A stretch of DNA of 41,628 bases, from the NCBI GenBank assembly GCA_009991425.1, contig JAACWH010000049.1:1-41628 (forward strand). Reading direction: 5' to 3'. A program made the position numbers and the translations under genes. Positions 8,694-17,561 of this stretch are shown piece by piece (the stretch's first letter is position 1; the number at the start of each line of letters is the position of its first letter). The notes below the pieces were generated by a model that saw only the letters and a list, made by a program, of their open reading frames with translations, ran no database searches and was not told the DNA's origin. This DNA comes from Leptospira sp. (GTDB taxonomy: Bacteria; Spirochaetota; Leptospiria; Leptospirales; Leptospiraceae).

Positions 8694-9171
8694 ACACTTT
8701 GTGCCAATGATCTATATCTTCTGATATCAGCTCTATCGGTTTCTCATCTGGATCTGGAATCAATTCCTCGCTAAGCAAGGCTCGAATCATATCTGAAAAT
8801 TTCTCAGAAGTAAAATATTTAACTTTAAATTGACGGGCAAATTTTAAAATTTTCTTATCAGAAGTAATTAGAGTTAAACGATTTGGAAATGGATTTTCCT
8901 TTATGTATTCAATGATTAAATCATCCGCCTCTTTCTCATGGCTGTAGTAAATATCCATATCATAAATTCTTTCTTGGTAGGTATCGTAATCTGCTTTGGT
9001 TTTTTGCCCATCAATAAATACTGTGAATTCATAATCTATCCATTTCGTGGAACATTCCTGCAAAATTTTCAGCAAGCCATTTTTAGCCTCATCCAAACGA
9101 TCTTCATACATGCAAAGTTCTAAATCAGGAAATTTATAAATCAGATTCAGTGCGTCAATTAGAACTTTCAT
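8677..9171 (-). CDS. YacP-like NYN/PIN-fold ribonuclease
   Basis: The protein has 164 residues with the ATG at 9171, preferred to a TTG at 9186 because the first beta strand (MKVLIDALNLIY) begins directly at it. The conserved acidic residues of the YacP/NYN group are seen: Asp6 in IDALN, Asp54 in FIDG, Asp83-Asp84 in EADDLI and Asp105 in ITSDKK. They would form a metal site for RNA cleavage. The Bacillus homologue (Rae1/YacP) is a ribosome-associated mRNA endonuclease. Whether this spirochaetal protein cuts mRNA or processes stable RNA cannot be told. The gene converges on the phosphatase gene with a 17-base overlap and diverges from the SDR gene across 60 bases. Confidence 0.85.
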   Translation of the reverse strand: MKVLIDALNLIYKFPDLELCMYEDRLDEAKNGLLKILQECSTKWIDYEFTVFIDGQKTKADYDTYQERIYDMDIYYSHEKEADDLIIEYIKENPFPNRLTLITSDKKILKFARQFKVKYFTSEKFSDMIRALLSEELIPDPDEKPIELISEDIDHWHKVFTQHQ

Positions 9172-9231
9172 GTCTTTCTTAATCAAAAGAATACGACTTG
9201 CTAATGGGGATTCCAGGAAAAAAAAGGTAGT

Positions 9232-9987
9232 ATGGGAAAAAAATTCATAGTCGTAGGTGCATCCAGCGGTATCGGTAAGTCTTTAGCGGAACAACTTCTT
9301 TCTGAGGGACACCATGTCGCATTACTCGCTCGTAGAGATAAGATTCTAAAGGAATTTGCAAGCAAATTCAATACTGATCCCAAAAATCGTATCGCCTTAA
9401 CCGTAAAGTATGACACAACTCAATTTGCAAATGCCAAAACTGTTTTTTCAAGAATACTCAAAGAGTTTGGAACAATAGATGGAATCTATTATGCCTCAGG
9501 TGTAATGCCCTCAGTCGATCCAGATGAATTTTCAACTGAGAAAGATATTTCTATGCTCAACACAAATTTACTAGGAGCGATTGCGATCCTAAATCCAGCA
9601 GCGGAATATTTCCAATCAATTGGAAAGGGAATGATTGCAGGTATTTCATCCATTGCTGGTGACAGAGGACGAAGAGGAGCACCCGTTTACAACACTTCTA
9701 AGTCAGCACTTAATACTTATCTAGAAGCCCTTAGAAATAGACTTGCAGTTAAAGGTGTACAAGTTGTAACAATTAAACCAGGATTTGTGTCTACTGACAT
9801 GCTCAAGGATGCAAAAGTTCCAGACAAAGGATTCTTAAAACCAATAAGCCCCGAGATTGCAGCCCAAACTATCATACAAAAAATAGCCTCAGGATCTGAG
9901 GAATTTTACATTCCGGGAAGATGGGCAATAGTAGGTCTTATCATTCGCAATATACCATCATTTATCTTTCGTAAGTTAAACATTTAA
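9232..9987 (+). CDS. Short-chain dehydrogenase/reductase, possible DprE2-like partner
   Basis: A complete 251-residue classical SDR. It shows the cofactor motif GASSGIG (9-15), an Arg-rich end of strand 2 (LLARR, suggesting NADPH), the structural Asn in LNTNLLG, the catalytic Ser (139 or 140, ISSIAG), Tyr153 and Lys157 (YNTSK). The C-terminus is moderately hydrophobic, ending FIFRKLNI. An FAD-dependent DprE1-like oxidoreductase follows 14 bases later on the same strand. In mycobacteria an oxidase (DprE1) and an SDR (DprE2) together epimerise decaprenyl-phosphoryl-ribose, and this order and spacing fits such a two-step epimerase. Substrate is inferred only. Confidence 0.85.
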   Translation: MGKKFIVVGASSGIGKSLAEQLLSEGHHVALLARRDKILKEFASKFNTDPKNRIALTVKYDTTQFANAKTVFSRILKEFGTIDGIYYASGVMPSVDPDEFSTEKDISMLNTNLLGAIAILNPAAEYFQSIGKGMIAGISSIAGDRGRRGAPVYNTSKSALNTYLEALRNRLAVKGVQVVTIKPGFVSTDMLKDAKVPDKGFLKPISPEIAAQTIIQKIASGSEEFYIPGRWAIVGLIIRNIPSFIFRKLNI

Positions 9988-10001
9988 GAAGGCAGTTAAT
10001 T

Positions 10002-11528
10002 ATGGCAAAAGCAGTTAAAAAGAAAAAAACAACCTCTCCTAAAAAGAATACAAATTCGTCTAAAAAAAAATCCCCTTCACCTAAGACGAGTTTAAAGACG
10101 TTAAATGTTCCAAACCCGAAGATAAGTTTACCTCATCCTGAAAAAGTCGAAGCCTGGGGAATGAATAGTCATTCTCTAAGTCCCGTTCTACGACCTAAAA
10201 CTATTCAAGAAATTTCTGATATTTTCCAAAATGCAAATTCCCACTCTCTTAAAATTGGACTAAGAGGTGGAGGTTGTAGCTATGGAGATGCATCTATTAA
10301 TAGTGATGGAATCGTTTTAGATCTCTCGGATTATAATAAGATAATTGATTTTGATCCTGCTACAGGAAAATTAAAAGCAGAATCAGGAGTAACCATCAAG
10401 CAATTATGGGAATATGGAATAGAACGTGGATTCTGGCCTCCTGTTGTAAGTGGAACAATGTATCCAACCTTAGGTGGAGCACTGTCCATGAATATTCATG
10501 GGAAGAATAATTATGCAGTAGGAAGCATCGGAGAGCATATAACAGAATTTACATTTTTAACAGCTGCTGGCAAAATTCTTAAATGCTCTCCCAAATTGAA
10601 TTCAGATCTTTATTATTCTGCAATTTCTGGACTGGGAATGCTTGGTTGTTTTCTAGAAGTGACCATCAAAATGAAACCAATTCATGCAGGGAAAATGAAG
10701 GTTTGGCCTGTTGTTACAAGAAATTTCCAAGAGATGTTTGATTATTTTGAGAAGGAATATAAAAACTCAGACTATCTAGTTGGCTGGGTGGATGCATTCG
10801 GCTCAGGAAAAGGCTTAGGTCGAGGACTGATTCATAAATCTGTTCATTTAGAAAAAGGAGAAGATGAAGATTTTCCAGAAAATTGCAAATTAGAAAACCA
10901 AAATCTACCTACTCGTTTTCTTGGAATAGTTCCAAAATCTTGGATGTGGCTGTTTATGAAGCCATTTAGCTTTCCTCTAGGTATGAAATTTGTAAATTTC
11001 GGAAAATACCTCAGTGGCTTTCTATCAAATAACAAACCTTATATGCAAGGTCATGCAGAATATGCATTCTTGCTCGATTATGTTCCGAATTGGAAATATA
11101 TCTATAAACCTGGGTATATGATCCAATACCAAGTTTTTCTTCCCAAAGAAACTGCAATGTCAGCTATGGAAGAAATTTTCAAGCACTGCCATAAGAGGAA
11201 GATAGTATCTTGGTTAGCTGTATTTAAAAAGCATAAGCCTGATCCATTTCTACTTACTCATTCACTAGATGGTTTTTCAATGGCGATGGATTTTCCTGTG
11301 AAGAAGTCTACTAGGGAAAAAGTTTGGGCTCTCACTTACGAATTGGATGAAATTGTTCTACGCAATAAAGGGAAATTTTATTTTGCAAAAGACGCAACTA
11401 TGAGACCAGGAATCGCTCAAAGATTTTTCCCTGAGAAAAATCTCAAGCAGTTCCATACTCTTAAGAAAAAATACGACCCTAATTCAATCTTACAAACGGA
11501 TCTTTATAAAAGAGTATTTTTAAGTTAG
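10002..11528 (+). CDS. FAD-binding oxidoreductase, DprE1-like
   Basis: This 508-residue protein has a Lys/Ser/Pro-rich low-complexity tail at 1-40, then a PCMH-type FAD domain (about 50-225). The signatures [28 protein letters not shown] and [16 protein letters not shown] match DprE1/aldonolactone-oxidase relatives. The C-terminal half contains a substrate-binding domain, ending in a DPNSIL-type motif typical of this group. Function is probably oxidation of a sugar carbon, perhaps on a polyprenyl-phosphate sugar, with the SDR upstream doing the reduction. The basic tail is not part of the enzyme fold and may bind membrane or nucleic acid. The stop lies 3 bases from that of the convergent LptF/G gene. 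Confidence 0.85.
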   Translation: MAKAVKKKKTTSPKKNTNSSKKKSPSPKTSLKTLNVPNPKISLPHPEKVEAWGMNSHSLSPVLRPKTIQEISDIFQNANSHSLKIGLRGGGCSYGDASINSDGIVLDLSDYNKIIDFDPATGKLKAESGVTIKQLWEYGIERGFWPPVVSGTMYPTLGGALSMNIHGKNNYAVGSIGEHITEFTFLTAAGKILKCSPKLNSDLYYSAISGLGMLGCFLEVTIKMKPIHAGKMKVWPVVTRNFQEMFDYFEKEYKNSDYLVGWVDAFGSGKGLGRGLIHKSVHLEKGEDEDFPENCKLENQNLPTRFLGIVPKSWMWLFMKPFSFPLGMKFVNFGKYLSGFLSNNKPYMQGHAEYAFLLDYVPNWKYIYKPGYMIQYQVFLPKETAMSAMEEIFKHCHKRKIVSWLAVFKKHKPDPFLLTHSLDGFSMAMDFPVKKSTREKVWALTYELDEIVLRNKGKFYFAKDATMRPGIAQRFFPEKNLKQFHTLKKKYDPNSILQTDLYKRVFLS

Positions 11529-11531
11529 AAT

Positions 11532-12674
11532 TTACACATTCATTTTCTTGTAGAGATAGTAGGCTCCGCCAATAAAGAGAACTGGAGTAAACCAAATGGC
11601 TGCAAATGCTGGTATACCTCCGTTCTCTGCAAGAGATCTTCCTGTAGAATAAAAGATATAGTATAAAAGCACAACTGCAATTGTAATTCCTAATGAAGCT
11701 ACTCCGGCTGACTTCTTAGTAAGAGCTCCAGCTAAGGCACCAATACTAACTACGATAAAAGACATGAGTGGCATGGCAAATGTAGCATGGCGTTCTACAA
11801 TTAGATCTTTATAAGGAATTCCTTTGAATTTACGTTCTTCGATTTCTTCCCCTAATTCAAAGAAGTTTAATCCATCCGCGTTACGAGTAGGTTTTGAGAA
11901 ATAGTCTATGGATTCTGGAAAATTGTAAGTTTTGTTCGAAATTTTTTCATATTTAGTTACTTCCAAATTATCATTAAAATGTATTTCTTCAATATCGATT
12001 AGTTCCCAAATCTTGGTTTCAGATTTAAAATTAGCTCTTTGTGCAGAAATCACATACTCTGGTAAGCCACCAGGAAGAACTTTGATATAATTAAAACCAC
12101 CTTTGACAGCACTTTCTTTTACATCATACCAATAGACATAATAAAACCCTTCCTTTCCTTTTACATGGTACTGGTAGACAAGATCTGTCATTTTTCCAGC
12201 TCCTTTTACCATATAAGAATAGTTATTCTGTGCTTTTTTATTCGAGGGTATCACTACAAATTGGGTAAAGATAGCAACAAATATCCACATGAAAAATCCA
12301 AAAGCCAGGATAAGAGAAACGATCCGAAGAAATGAAACTCCCGCCACCATAATGGAAACTAATTCTTTATTCGCTGAAAATTGCCCAACAACAAAGCATA
12401 CGCTGAACATAAGACTAGGCGAGATTACTTGAACAACCATAGAAGGAATGCTATATGCTATGTAGAGATATGTGTAAACTGGGCTTTCCCTGCTCTCCAC
12501 AAAATATTTCATATTATTGGTTACTTCGTACACAAGTATCATTGCTGTTAACATCAGCAATGTTCCTATGAACGTTGTGAAAAATTCCATAAACAAATAT
12601 CTATCTAAAATTCGCACAGGATAGTATTCACGAATGAGATCTTTTAGGAATTTTTGCAGTTTCACTTGATCCAA
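11532..12674 (-). CDS. LptF/LptG-family LPS export permease (YjgP/YjgQ)
   Basis: A 380-residue permease of the YjgP/YjgQ family. The pattern is typical: an N-terminal DRYLFMEFFTTF helix, three transmembrane segments (about 30-125), a large periplasmic beta-jellyroll region (about 150-290), and three C-terminal transmembrane segments (about 300-375). These subunits pair with LptB to extract LPS from the inner membrane and hand it to LptC/LptA. I cannot decide between LptF and LptG from sequence alone. The partner subunit is not in the window. The gene is single, convergent with the FAD oxidoreductase gene and divergent from the HEAT-repeat gene. Confidence 0.88.
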   Translation of the reverse strand: MDQVKLQKFLKDLIREYYPVRILDRYLFMEFFTTFIGTLLMLTAMILVYEVTNNMKYFVESRESPVYTYLYIAYSIPSMVVQVISPSLMFSVCFVVGQFSANKELVSIMVAGVSFLRIVSLILAFGFFMWIFVAIFTQFVVIPSNKKAQNNYSYMVKGAGKMTDLVYQYHVKGKEGFYYVYWYDVKESAVKGGFNYIKVLPGGLPEYVISAQRANFKSETKIWELIDIEEIHFNDNLEVTKYEKISNKTYNFPESIDYFSKPTRNADGLNFFELGEEIEERKFKGIPYKDLIVERHATFAMPLMSFIVVSIGALAGALTKKSAGVASLGITIAVVLLYYIFYSTGRSLAENGGIPAFAAIWFTPVLFIGGAYYLYKKMNV

Positions 12675-12758
12675 TTTCTAAGTTTTCAATCCTTCGCAAA
12701 GAACATTTTTACTTGACCCATAGGCGTTCTGCATGAAACTTATGATTAGGAGAAAATT

Positions 12759-13262
12759 ATGAAATTTAAAAGAACATTTCTCGCTATCATCGCTTTTGTA
12801 ACTTTTGCAATCGCATCTAGCTCATCTTTAATTGCTTATGAAGCGAAGTCTATCGACCAACAAAAAGTTTTACTTTCCACTGGAACCGACCAAGAACGCA
12901 TTGATGCTTTATTATATTTTGCAGATGAAAAAGACAAAAGCCAGATCCCAGCTATCATTGAAGTTCTAAAGGATACAGATAGTCCTGATGTTGCAAGCCA
13001 AGCTGCAATCACCTTAGGAAGAATTGGTGAGAAAGGGGATTCTACTACTGCCTTAAAGGATAAAATCCTTTTTGATGAAAATCCTGAAGTTGTTTATTCT
13101 TGCATTTTGGGTCTTTTCAATATTCATAAAAAAGATGAAGAAGTAGACCCTACTGCAAAGGAAGCACTCAGCTTTGCTTATAAAAACAAAAGCAAAGATG
13201 CCTTTGTTGCAGACATTTTAGAAAAACTAAAAGCGAAATTCGCTATCGAAGAAAGTTCTTAA
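12759..13262 (+). CDS. Exported HEAT-repeat protein
   Basis: A 167-residue protein with a clear signal peptide (about 1-26). The rest is alpha-helical with HEAT/PBS-lyase-type repeats: IPAIIEVLKDTDSPDVASQA is followed by AAITLGRIGEKGD and VVYSCILGLFNI. A good Shine-Dalgarno, AGGAG, stands 8 bases before the ATG. HEAT proteins of this size are scaffolds for protein contacts in the periplasm or at the membrane. No catalytic residues are recognised and the partner is unknown. Confidence 0.75.
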   Translation: MKFKRTFLAIIAFVTFAIASSSSLIAYEAKSIDQQKVLLSTGTDQERIDALLYFADEKDKSQIPAIIEVLKDTDSPDVASQAAITLGRIGEKGDSTTALKDKILFDENPEVVYSCILGLFNIHKKDEEVDPTAKEALSFAYKNKSKDAFVADILEKLKAKFAIEESS

Positions 13263-13315
13263 TTTAGAACTCTTCCTTCAATTAAATATCTTTCCACGGA
13301 AATTGGAAGAATAGC

Positions 13316-14704
13316 ATGCTAAGTAGAGGTTTACTTTACTTAGCATCTTTATTTAATCTCTATAGATTTTTCCTAACTGAAAAATTCTGGTGGAAAACTT
13401 TTGGAAACTCCGATTATCTTTATGCCTATTCCTACTTTCAGAGCCTAACATCATTTAGCTCCATACTTGATTGGAACTTTCCACCTTCGCTTTATCTTTT
13501 TCCAGATCTATTACTTGCTGGTATATCTTATTACTTATTGCAAATTTTTCAAAGACTCACTCCTGAACTACATTTTATAGGTACAATATTTCTATTCCAA
13601 ATTTCTACTGCTTATCTGATTGCGAAACTAATATTACAAGAAAAATTTGAATCAAATAAATTAAAGAGATCCCTAAAGCCAGACTCCAAAAAATCAATAA
13701 AATATTTCTTCCATACCCTTATAGTCTTTAGCCTACTCAATTATTCGACGCTATTATTTGAATTCAATTTAGATCAAATATTATATACCAATCATAATGG
13801 TATCGTAATTCTATTTCTTCTCACGATCTATTCCATCCAAACTAGAAATTTTTATCTCCTAACTTGTATTATAATACTTGGTACAATCTCGGATTCCATG
13901 TATTTTTTTCTATTTCTGATTTACCTTTGGACAATGAAAGATAGTATTCCATTTACAAAACCATCCAATTCAAAAAGTCATTCTTTCTTTCAGAAAAAAT
14001 ACCAAATCATATTTTCAGTGGTCGCTTTATTTGCAATTGGTCTTCCCTATCTAGGAAATTATTTAGAAATTATTTCCATCTCACAAGCTTACTTCACAAA
14101 ATATCTATCATTCAATCGCCTAAATAGTAATAACTTAATAGCAGTATTAGAGTTAATTTTTGAAATTTTATTTAATTACTGGTTTTACTTTATTATTTTA
14201 CTTTATGTTCTTTATCATTTTTTAAAAAGAAATTCTAATTCACATAAAAGTATTTCGTATTTAGGCATAGGCAATTTAGTTCTAGTTGCTATCTATCTTT
14301 GTTTTTCTAGGTTTTTTGCATGGAGGTATTTACCCATGTTTCAGTTTGTACTCATATGGAAAATTGCACAATCAAAATGGAGAAGGTTTTACTTTTTAGT
14401 ATCACTTGTCTTAGTCGTAGTATTTTTCTGGAATCAATCTTATTTAGGAGAAACTTTATCAGAAGATAGAATGCCCTATTTGCAAGAAATAGAAAGTATC
14501 TACCAAGCCTATCCTGAGTCGGTTCTATGTTTGGATTATTGGAAGGCACGACCTATCACTATATATTCCAAGAAAATTCCCAAAGATCATATCAAAGCCT
14601 GCGACTCAAAAGGAAATTCTTTAAATTGGATAGAGAGTAAAGAAAGATATTACAGTGATACAAAGATTGAGATTGAAATCAAATCTAAAGAATATCAACG
14701 ATGA
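13316..14704 (+). CDS. Polytopic membrane protein, possible GT-C type glycosyltransferase
   Basis: I do not recognise this 462-residue protein with certainty. It has about ten hydrophobic segments and a short hydrophilic C-terminus (about 385-462) with DYWKARP. An acidic residue in the first loop (GNSDYLY, about 31-37), a second Asp before WNFPPSLYLFPD, and many aromatic residues recall GT-C glycosyltransferases that use lipid-linked sugars. That is only a resemblance. A ribosome binding site (GGAAGA) lies before the ATG. The last 20 bases overlap the convergent SpoIIE phosphatase gene. It follows the HEAT gene by 53 bases and could be co-transcribed with it. Confidence 0.65.
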   Translation: MLSRGLLYLASLFNLYRFFLTEKFWWKTFGNSDYLYAYSYFQSLTSFSSILDWNFPPSLYLFPDLLLAGISYYLLQIFQRLTPELHFIGTIFLFQISTAYLIAKLILQEKFESNKLKRSLKPDSKKSIKYFFHTLIVFSLLNYSTLLFEFNLDQILYTNHNGIVILFLLTIYSIQTRNFYLLTCIIILGTISDSMYFFLFLIYLWTMKDSIPFTKPSNSKSHSFFQKKYQIIFSVVALFAIGLPYLGNYLEIISISQAYFTKYLSFNRLNSNNLIAVLELIFEILFNYWFYFIILLYVLYHFLKRNSNSHKSISYLGIGNLVLVAIYLCFSRFFAWRYLPMFQFVLIWKIAQSKWRRFYFLVSLVLVVVFFWNQSYLGETLSEDRMPYLQEIESIYQAYPESVLCLDYWKARPITIYSKKIPKDHIKACDSKGNSLNWIESKERYYSDTKIEIEIKSKEYQR

Positions 14705-16631
14705 CAAAAGTTAGATCATCTTGTGCAACATTATTGCTATAAGAAAAAATTGTTTTTAGAATAGATTCACTGGCATCAATGATGGAAAGATCGGTAGTAG
14801 ATTGGATTAATTCTTGTAATTTTTCTTCACCAAATAAAGTTTCACTATTGTCAGATTTTGCTTCAGTGACACCATCAGTGTAAAAGAAATATCTTTCTCC
14901 AGGATTTATGGATCTCACAACAATAGGATAATTTTTATTTCCTTTCCAACCCATAATTATTCCTTTTAAAGGTATATAATTTGCAGTTTTACTTTCTTTA
15001 TTTGCAACAATAGGATAAGGGTGACCTGCACTCGCAATATACACTTTTTTATTCAAAGTATCGAATAATGAACAATTTGCTGTTACAAAATAATTCATCA
15101 TTAGGTTAGAGAGAGAATTATTGATATAATGTAAAATTTCATCTGGCTTATTATAATCCTTTATAAGATTTCTAAACTGTACTTTGACCATTGAGGAAAT
15201 TAATGCTGATGAAACTCCATGGCCCGAGACATCGATTAAAATTAAGAGCAATCGATTTTCATCAATTTCTATCCAATCATAAAAATCTCCACCGACTTGA
15301 GTCATTGGTAAGTATTGTGCAGTAATATTTAAATGATTAACAAATGGTGCCGAATTAGGCATTAATCCAGCTTGAAGACGTGCTGCAAATGTAAGATCTT
15401 TTTCTAAAACTTCATTTTTCTTGAGTAATTCTTCTGTTCTATGTGCAACTCTCTTTTCAAGATCAATTGTTAATTTAGATAATTCTTTTTCATTTTTCGC
15501 ATTACGGTAAGAAATGGAAATTGCTGAAAAAACCATCATACCTAAAAAACCGTATTGAGTAATATAGATATTTCTTCCTGTAAAGATATCTATTAATATA
15601 TCTGTAATTCCAGCAAAAAACAAAATAAGCATTCCAATACTAATTAAAATAGCTTCTTTTTTATGTTGTCGAATAGCCTTAATTATGCGAACTCCAATAA
15701 GAAGGATTAATGGAATTAATAGTAATTCCCAAAAATGTAACAAGTCGATTCTTGTTTCTATCTCAATAGAAAATGCTTGTATACAAGCTATTAAAACGAA
15801 AATTAAAGCAATAATTTTTTCATACCACAACATCTTTTGGTCTATGATAGAATAACAAAAGAATAGGACACTTACTGGGAATATCGTTTGAAAGAAAAAG
15901 AAAATAGATAAGATATTTGAAAATGGTATTCCAGAATTATTTATAAAAAAATTAATTAGTGGTAAACGCCACATGATATATGAAATAGAACTCATTAAGA
16001 GATAGAAATTGGTAAGAGCTTGCCTCTTCAGAAAAATTGAAAATAATTGGTAAGCTCCAATTCCAAAAAAGAGCATAGTCATTGCAAAATCTCTTCCATC
16101 TTCGTAGATAATTTTTTCTTCTAGGATTTCCATATTACCAATTGTAGGTAAAGATCTAAAAAGACCTCCTGGAAAGGATGGATTCATAAATACTATTTCT
16201 ATTCTTATCTCATTTTTTCCATTTAATTGAATCAAATCAGATGGAATAAAATACAATCGTTTTAATAACCAATTAGGCTGGTATTCTCCGTTTGGAGGAA
16301 AGATTCCCGTGCTACCGATTAATTCTCCGTTGAAGTAAACTCTATCTGCATCTTGAATTCTATCCAGAAAAATTGCCTGTGGGTGACTTATACGTTTATT
16401 AGAATATTCAACTTCTACTAAATAAGATCCAAATAAAGGTGGGGAAATATTTTGATTGGTAAGTCCCTTTGCAACTTGGATGGATTGATTTTCGATACCG
16501 TCTGTTTGCAAAGTCCATCCAGAAGAAATTTCATAAACATCTTCTGGATTCTCTACTCTAGTCTCAGCTAACAAATTATTTGAGAGCAGTAAAACTAGAA
16601 ATAGAGAAATATTTAAGAAAGGTTTATTCAC
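14685..16631 (-). CDS. 7TM sensor (7TMR-DISM-like) with SpoIIE-type PP2C phosphatase domain
   Basis: This 648-residue protein has a signal peptide (about 1-22), a periplasmic beta-sandwich domain (about 50-180, with VYFNGELIGSTG, as in carbohydrate-binding-like 7TMR-DISM sensors), seven transmembrane segments (about 185-375), a short coiled coil (about 380-410) and a SpoIIE phosphatase domain (about 415-648). Metal ligands are intact: GGDFYDW, IDVSGHG, YTDGVTEA and DDLTF. It should sense a ligand or sugar in the periplasm and dephosphorylate a Ser/Thr-phosphorylated regulator. Its start overlaps the end of the lipoprotein gene by 8 bases, which points to one transcript and perhaps to the lipoprotein as a sensor subunit. 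Confidence 0.9.
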   Translation of the reverse strand: MNKPFLNISLFLVLLLSNNLLAETRVENPEDVYEISSGWTLQTDGIENQSIQVAKGLTNQNISPPLFGSYLVEVEYSNKRISHPQAIFLDRIQDADRVYFNGELIGSTGIFPPNGEYQPNWLLKRLYFIPSDLIQLNGKNEIRIEIVFMNPSFPGGLFRSLPTIGNMEILEEKIIYEDGRDFAMTMLFFGIGAYQLFSIFLKRQALTNFYLLMSSISYIMWRLPLINFFINNSGIPFSNILSIFFFFQTIFPVSVLFFCYSIIDQKMLWYEKIIALIFVLIACIQAFSIEIETRIDLLHFWELLLIPLILLIGVRIIKAIRQHKKEAILISIGMLILFFAGITDILIDIFTGRNIYITQYGFLGMMVFSAISISYRNAKNEKELSKLTIDLEKRVAHRTEELLKKNEVLEKDLTFAARLQAGLMPNSAPFVNHLNITAQYLPMTQVGGDFYDWIEIDENRLLLILIDVSGHGVSSALISSMVKVQFRNLIKDYNKPDEILHYINNSLSNLMMNYFVTANCSLFDTLNKKVYIASAGHPYPIVANKESKTANYIPLKGIIMGWKGNKNYPIVVRSINPGERYFFYTDGVTEAKSDNSETLFGEEKLQELIQSTTDLSIIDASESILKTIFSYSNNVAQDDLTFVIVDIL

Positions 16632-17367
16632 CCAAATTGTAGTTTGAAAATTTGCTCTTTAACTGAGATGCGATATCATGAAAAGCATCATCTTTTTCGA
16701 TGGCTTTATCCAATTCCTTTAGATTATTTTCAATAATTTTAACATTATCAGCAGAATCTGGTTGTTGTGAGATTTTCAATAAATCAGAACTTGCTTGTCT
16801 TAAAATTTTTACAGTTTCACCAAGCAACGGATCATTGGATAAACTTGTTTCTTTGTTCATAATCCAAGCATTGTAGATATCATTTAACTTAGATGATCCC
16901 TCTTGAAGAACAGTTTCCTTGCAATCCACTTTAGAGAATTCTCCAATAGTTTCTTTCAATAGGCAATAGGAAGCTCTTGAAATTTTCCCTTTAGTTCCGG
17001 AAGTCAATGTTGGTTTAACGAAGGCATCAAGATTATCGTCTAGAATAAAATAGACAGCTTCCGCAAATCCTGAAGCAGCTGCATAGCCTTCTTTCTGATC
17101 AACCGTTTTTAATTTTAAATAAACATCCTTCTTTTCGTTTTTACCGTCTTGGGTACTTATTTCTTTAGATTCGATTGCAGTAACTTCTTCAAATCCATAG
17201 ACTAAAGCAACTTGGTCTTCTTTTTTCTTAGATCCAGGCTCCTTGTAAATCCATTGCGTGTAGTTAGCGTAACGAACTCCTACTATTTGATCAGGAACCT
17301 CTACTTTTTCTTTACATCCAATAAAAGCTATAAAGGCTATAACTCCCCATAATTTTAAACTATTCAT
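16624..17367 (-). CDS. Lipoprotein coupled to the 7TM phosphatase gene
   Basis: A 247-residue protein with a lipoprotein signal peptide; the loose lipobox FIGC puts the lipidated Cys at residue 18. The segment about 28-110 alternates beta strands (IVGVRYANYTQWIYKEPG, then QVALVYGFEEVTAIE) in an SH3-like pattern; the C-terminal part (about 150-245) is helical. I do not recognise a named family. Overlap of 8 bases with the 7TM SpoIIE phosphatase gene downstream suggests translational coupling and a shared signalling role, for example as a periplasmic ligand-presenting subunit. The promoter should lie in the 194-base gap shared with the divergent LTA-synthase-like gene. Confidence 0.7.
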   Translation of the reverse strand: MNSLKLWGVIAFIAFIGCKEKVEVPDQIVGVRYANYTQWIYKEPGSKKKEDQVALVYGFEEVTAIESKEISTQDGKNEKKDVYLKLKTVDQKEGYAAASGFAEAVYFILDDNLDAFVKPTLTSGTKGKISRASYCLLKETIGEFSKVDCKETVLQEGSSKLNDIYNAWIMNKETSLSNDPLLGETVKILRQASSDLLKISQQPDSADNVKIIENNLKELDKAIEKDDAFHDIASQLKSKFSNYNLGE

Positions 17368-17520
17368 GAATAAATCTCTCCTCTAGTTTTTAAGCAAGTC
17401 TTCAAACGAGTCTAGATATTCCGTTTCCATTGAAAAGCAATTTCAAGTTATTCTTGATAAATTATTTCATTTTTTCAAAATTAATTTTATAAAATCTTTT
17501 GATTTAGAATGAAGTTAAAC

Positions 17521-17549
17521 TTGACTCGAAATATTTTCAAGAATAGCCT
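17521..17549 (+). promoter_or_regulatory. Candidate sigma-70 promoter for the LTA-synthase-like gene
   Basis: TTGACT (17521-17526) and TAGCCT (17544-17549) are separated by 17 bases. The -35 matches five of six consensus positions, the -10 only three of six but keeps A2 and T6. The expected start of transcription is about six bases before the ATG at 17562, which leaves a very short leader. The remaining part of this 194-base divergent gap shows no other clear element. Confidence 0.3.
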
Positions 17550-17561
17550 GAATCTAATTCT

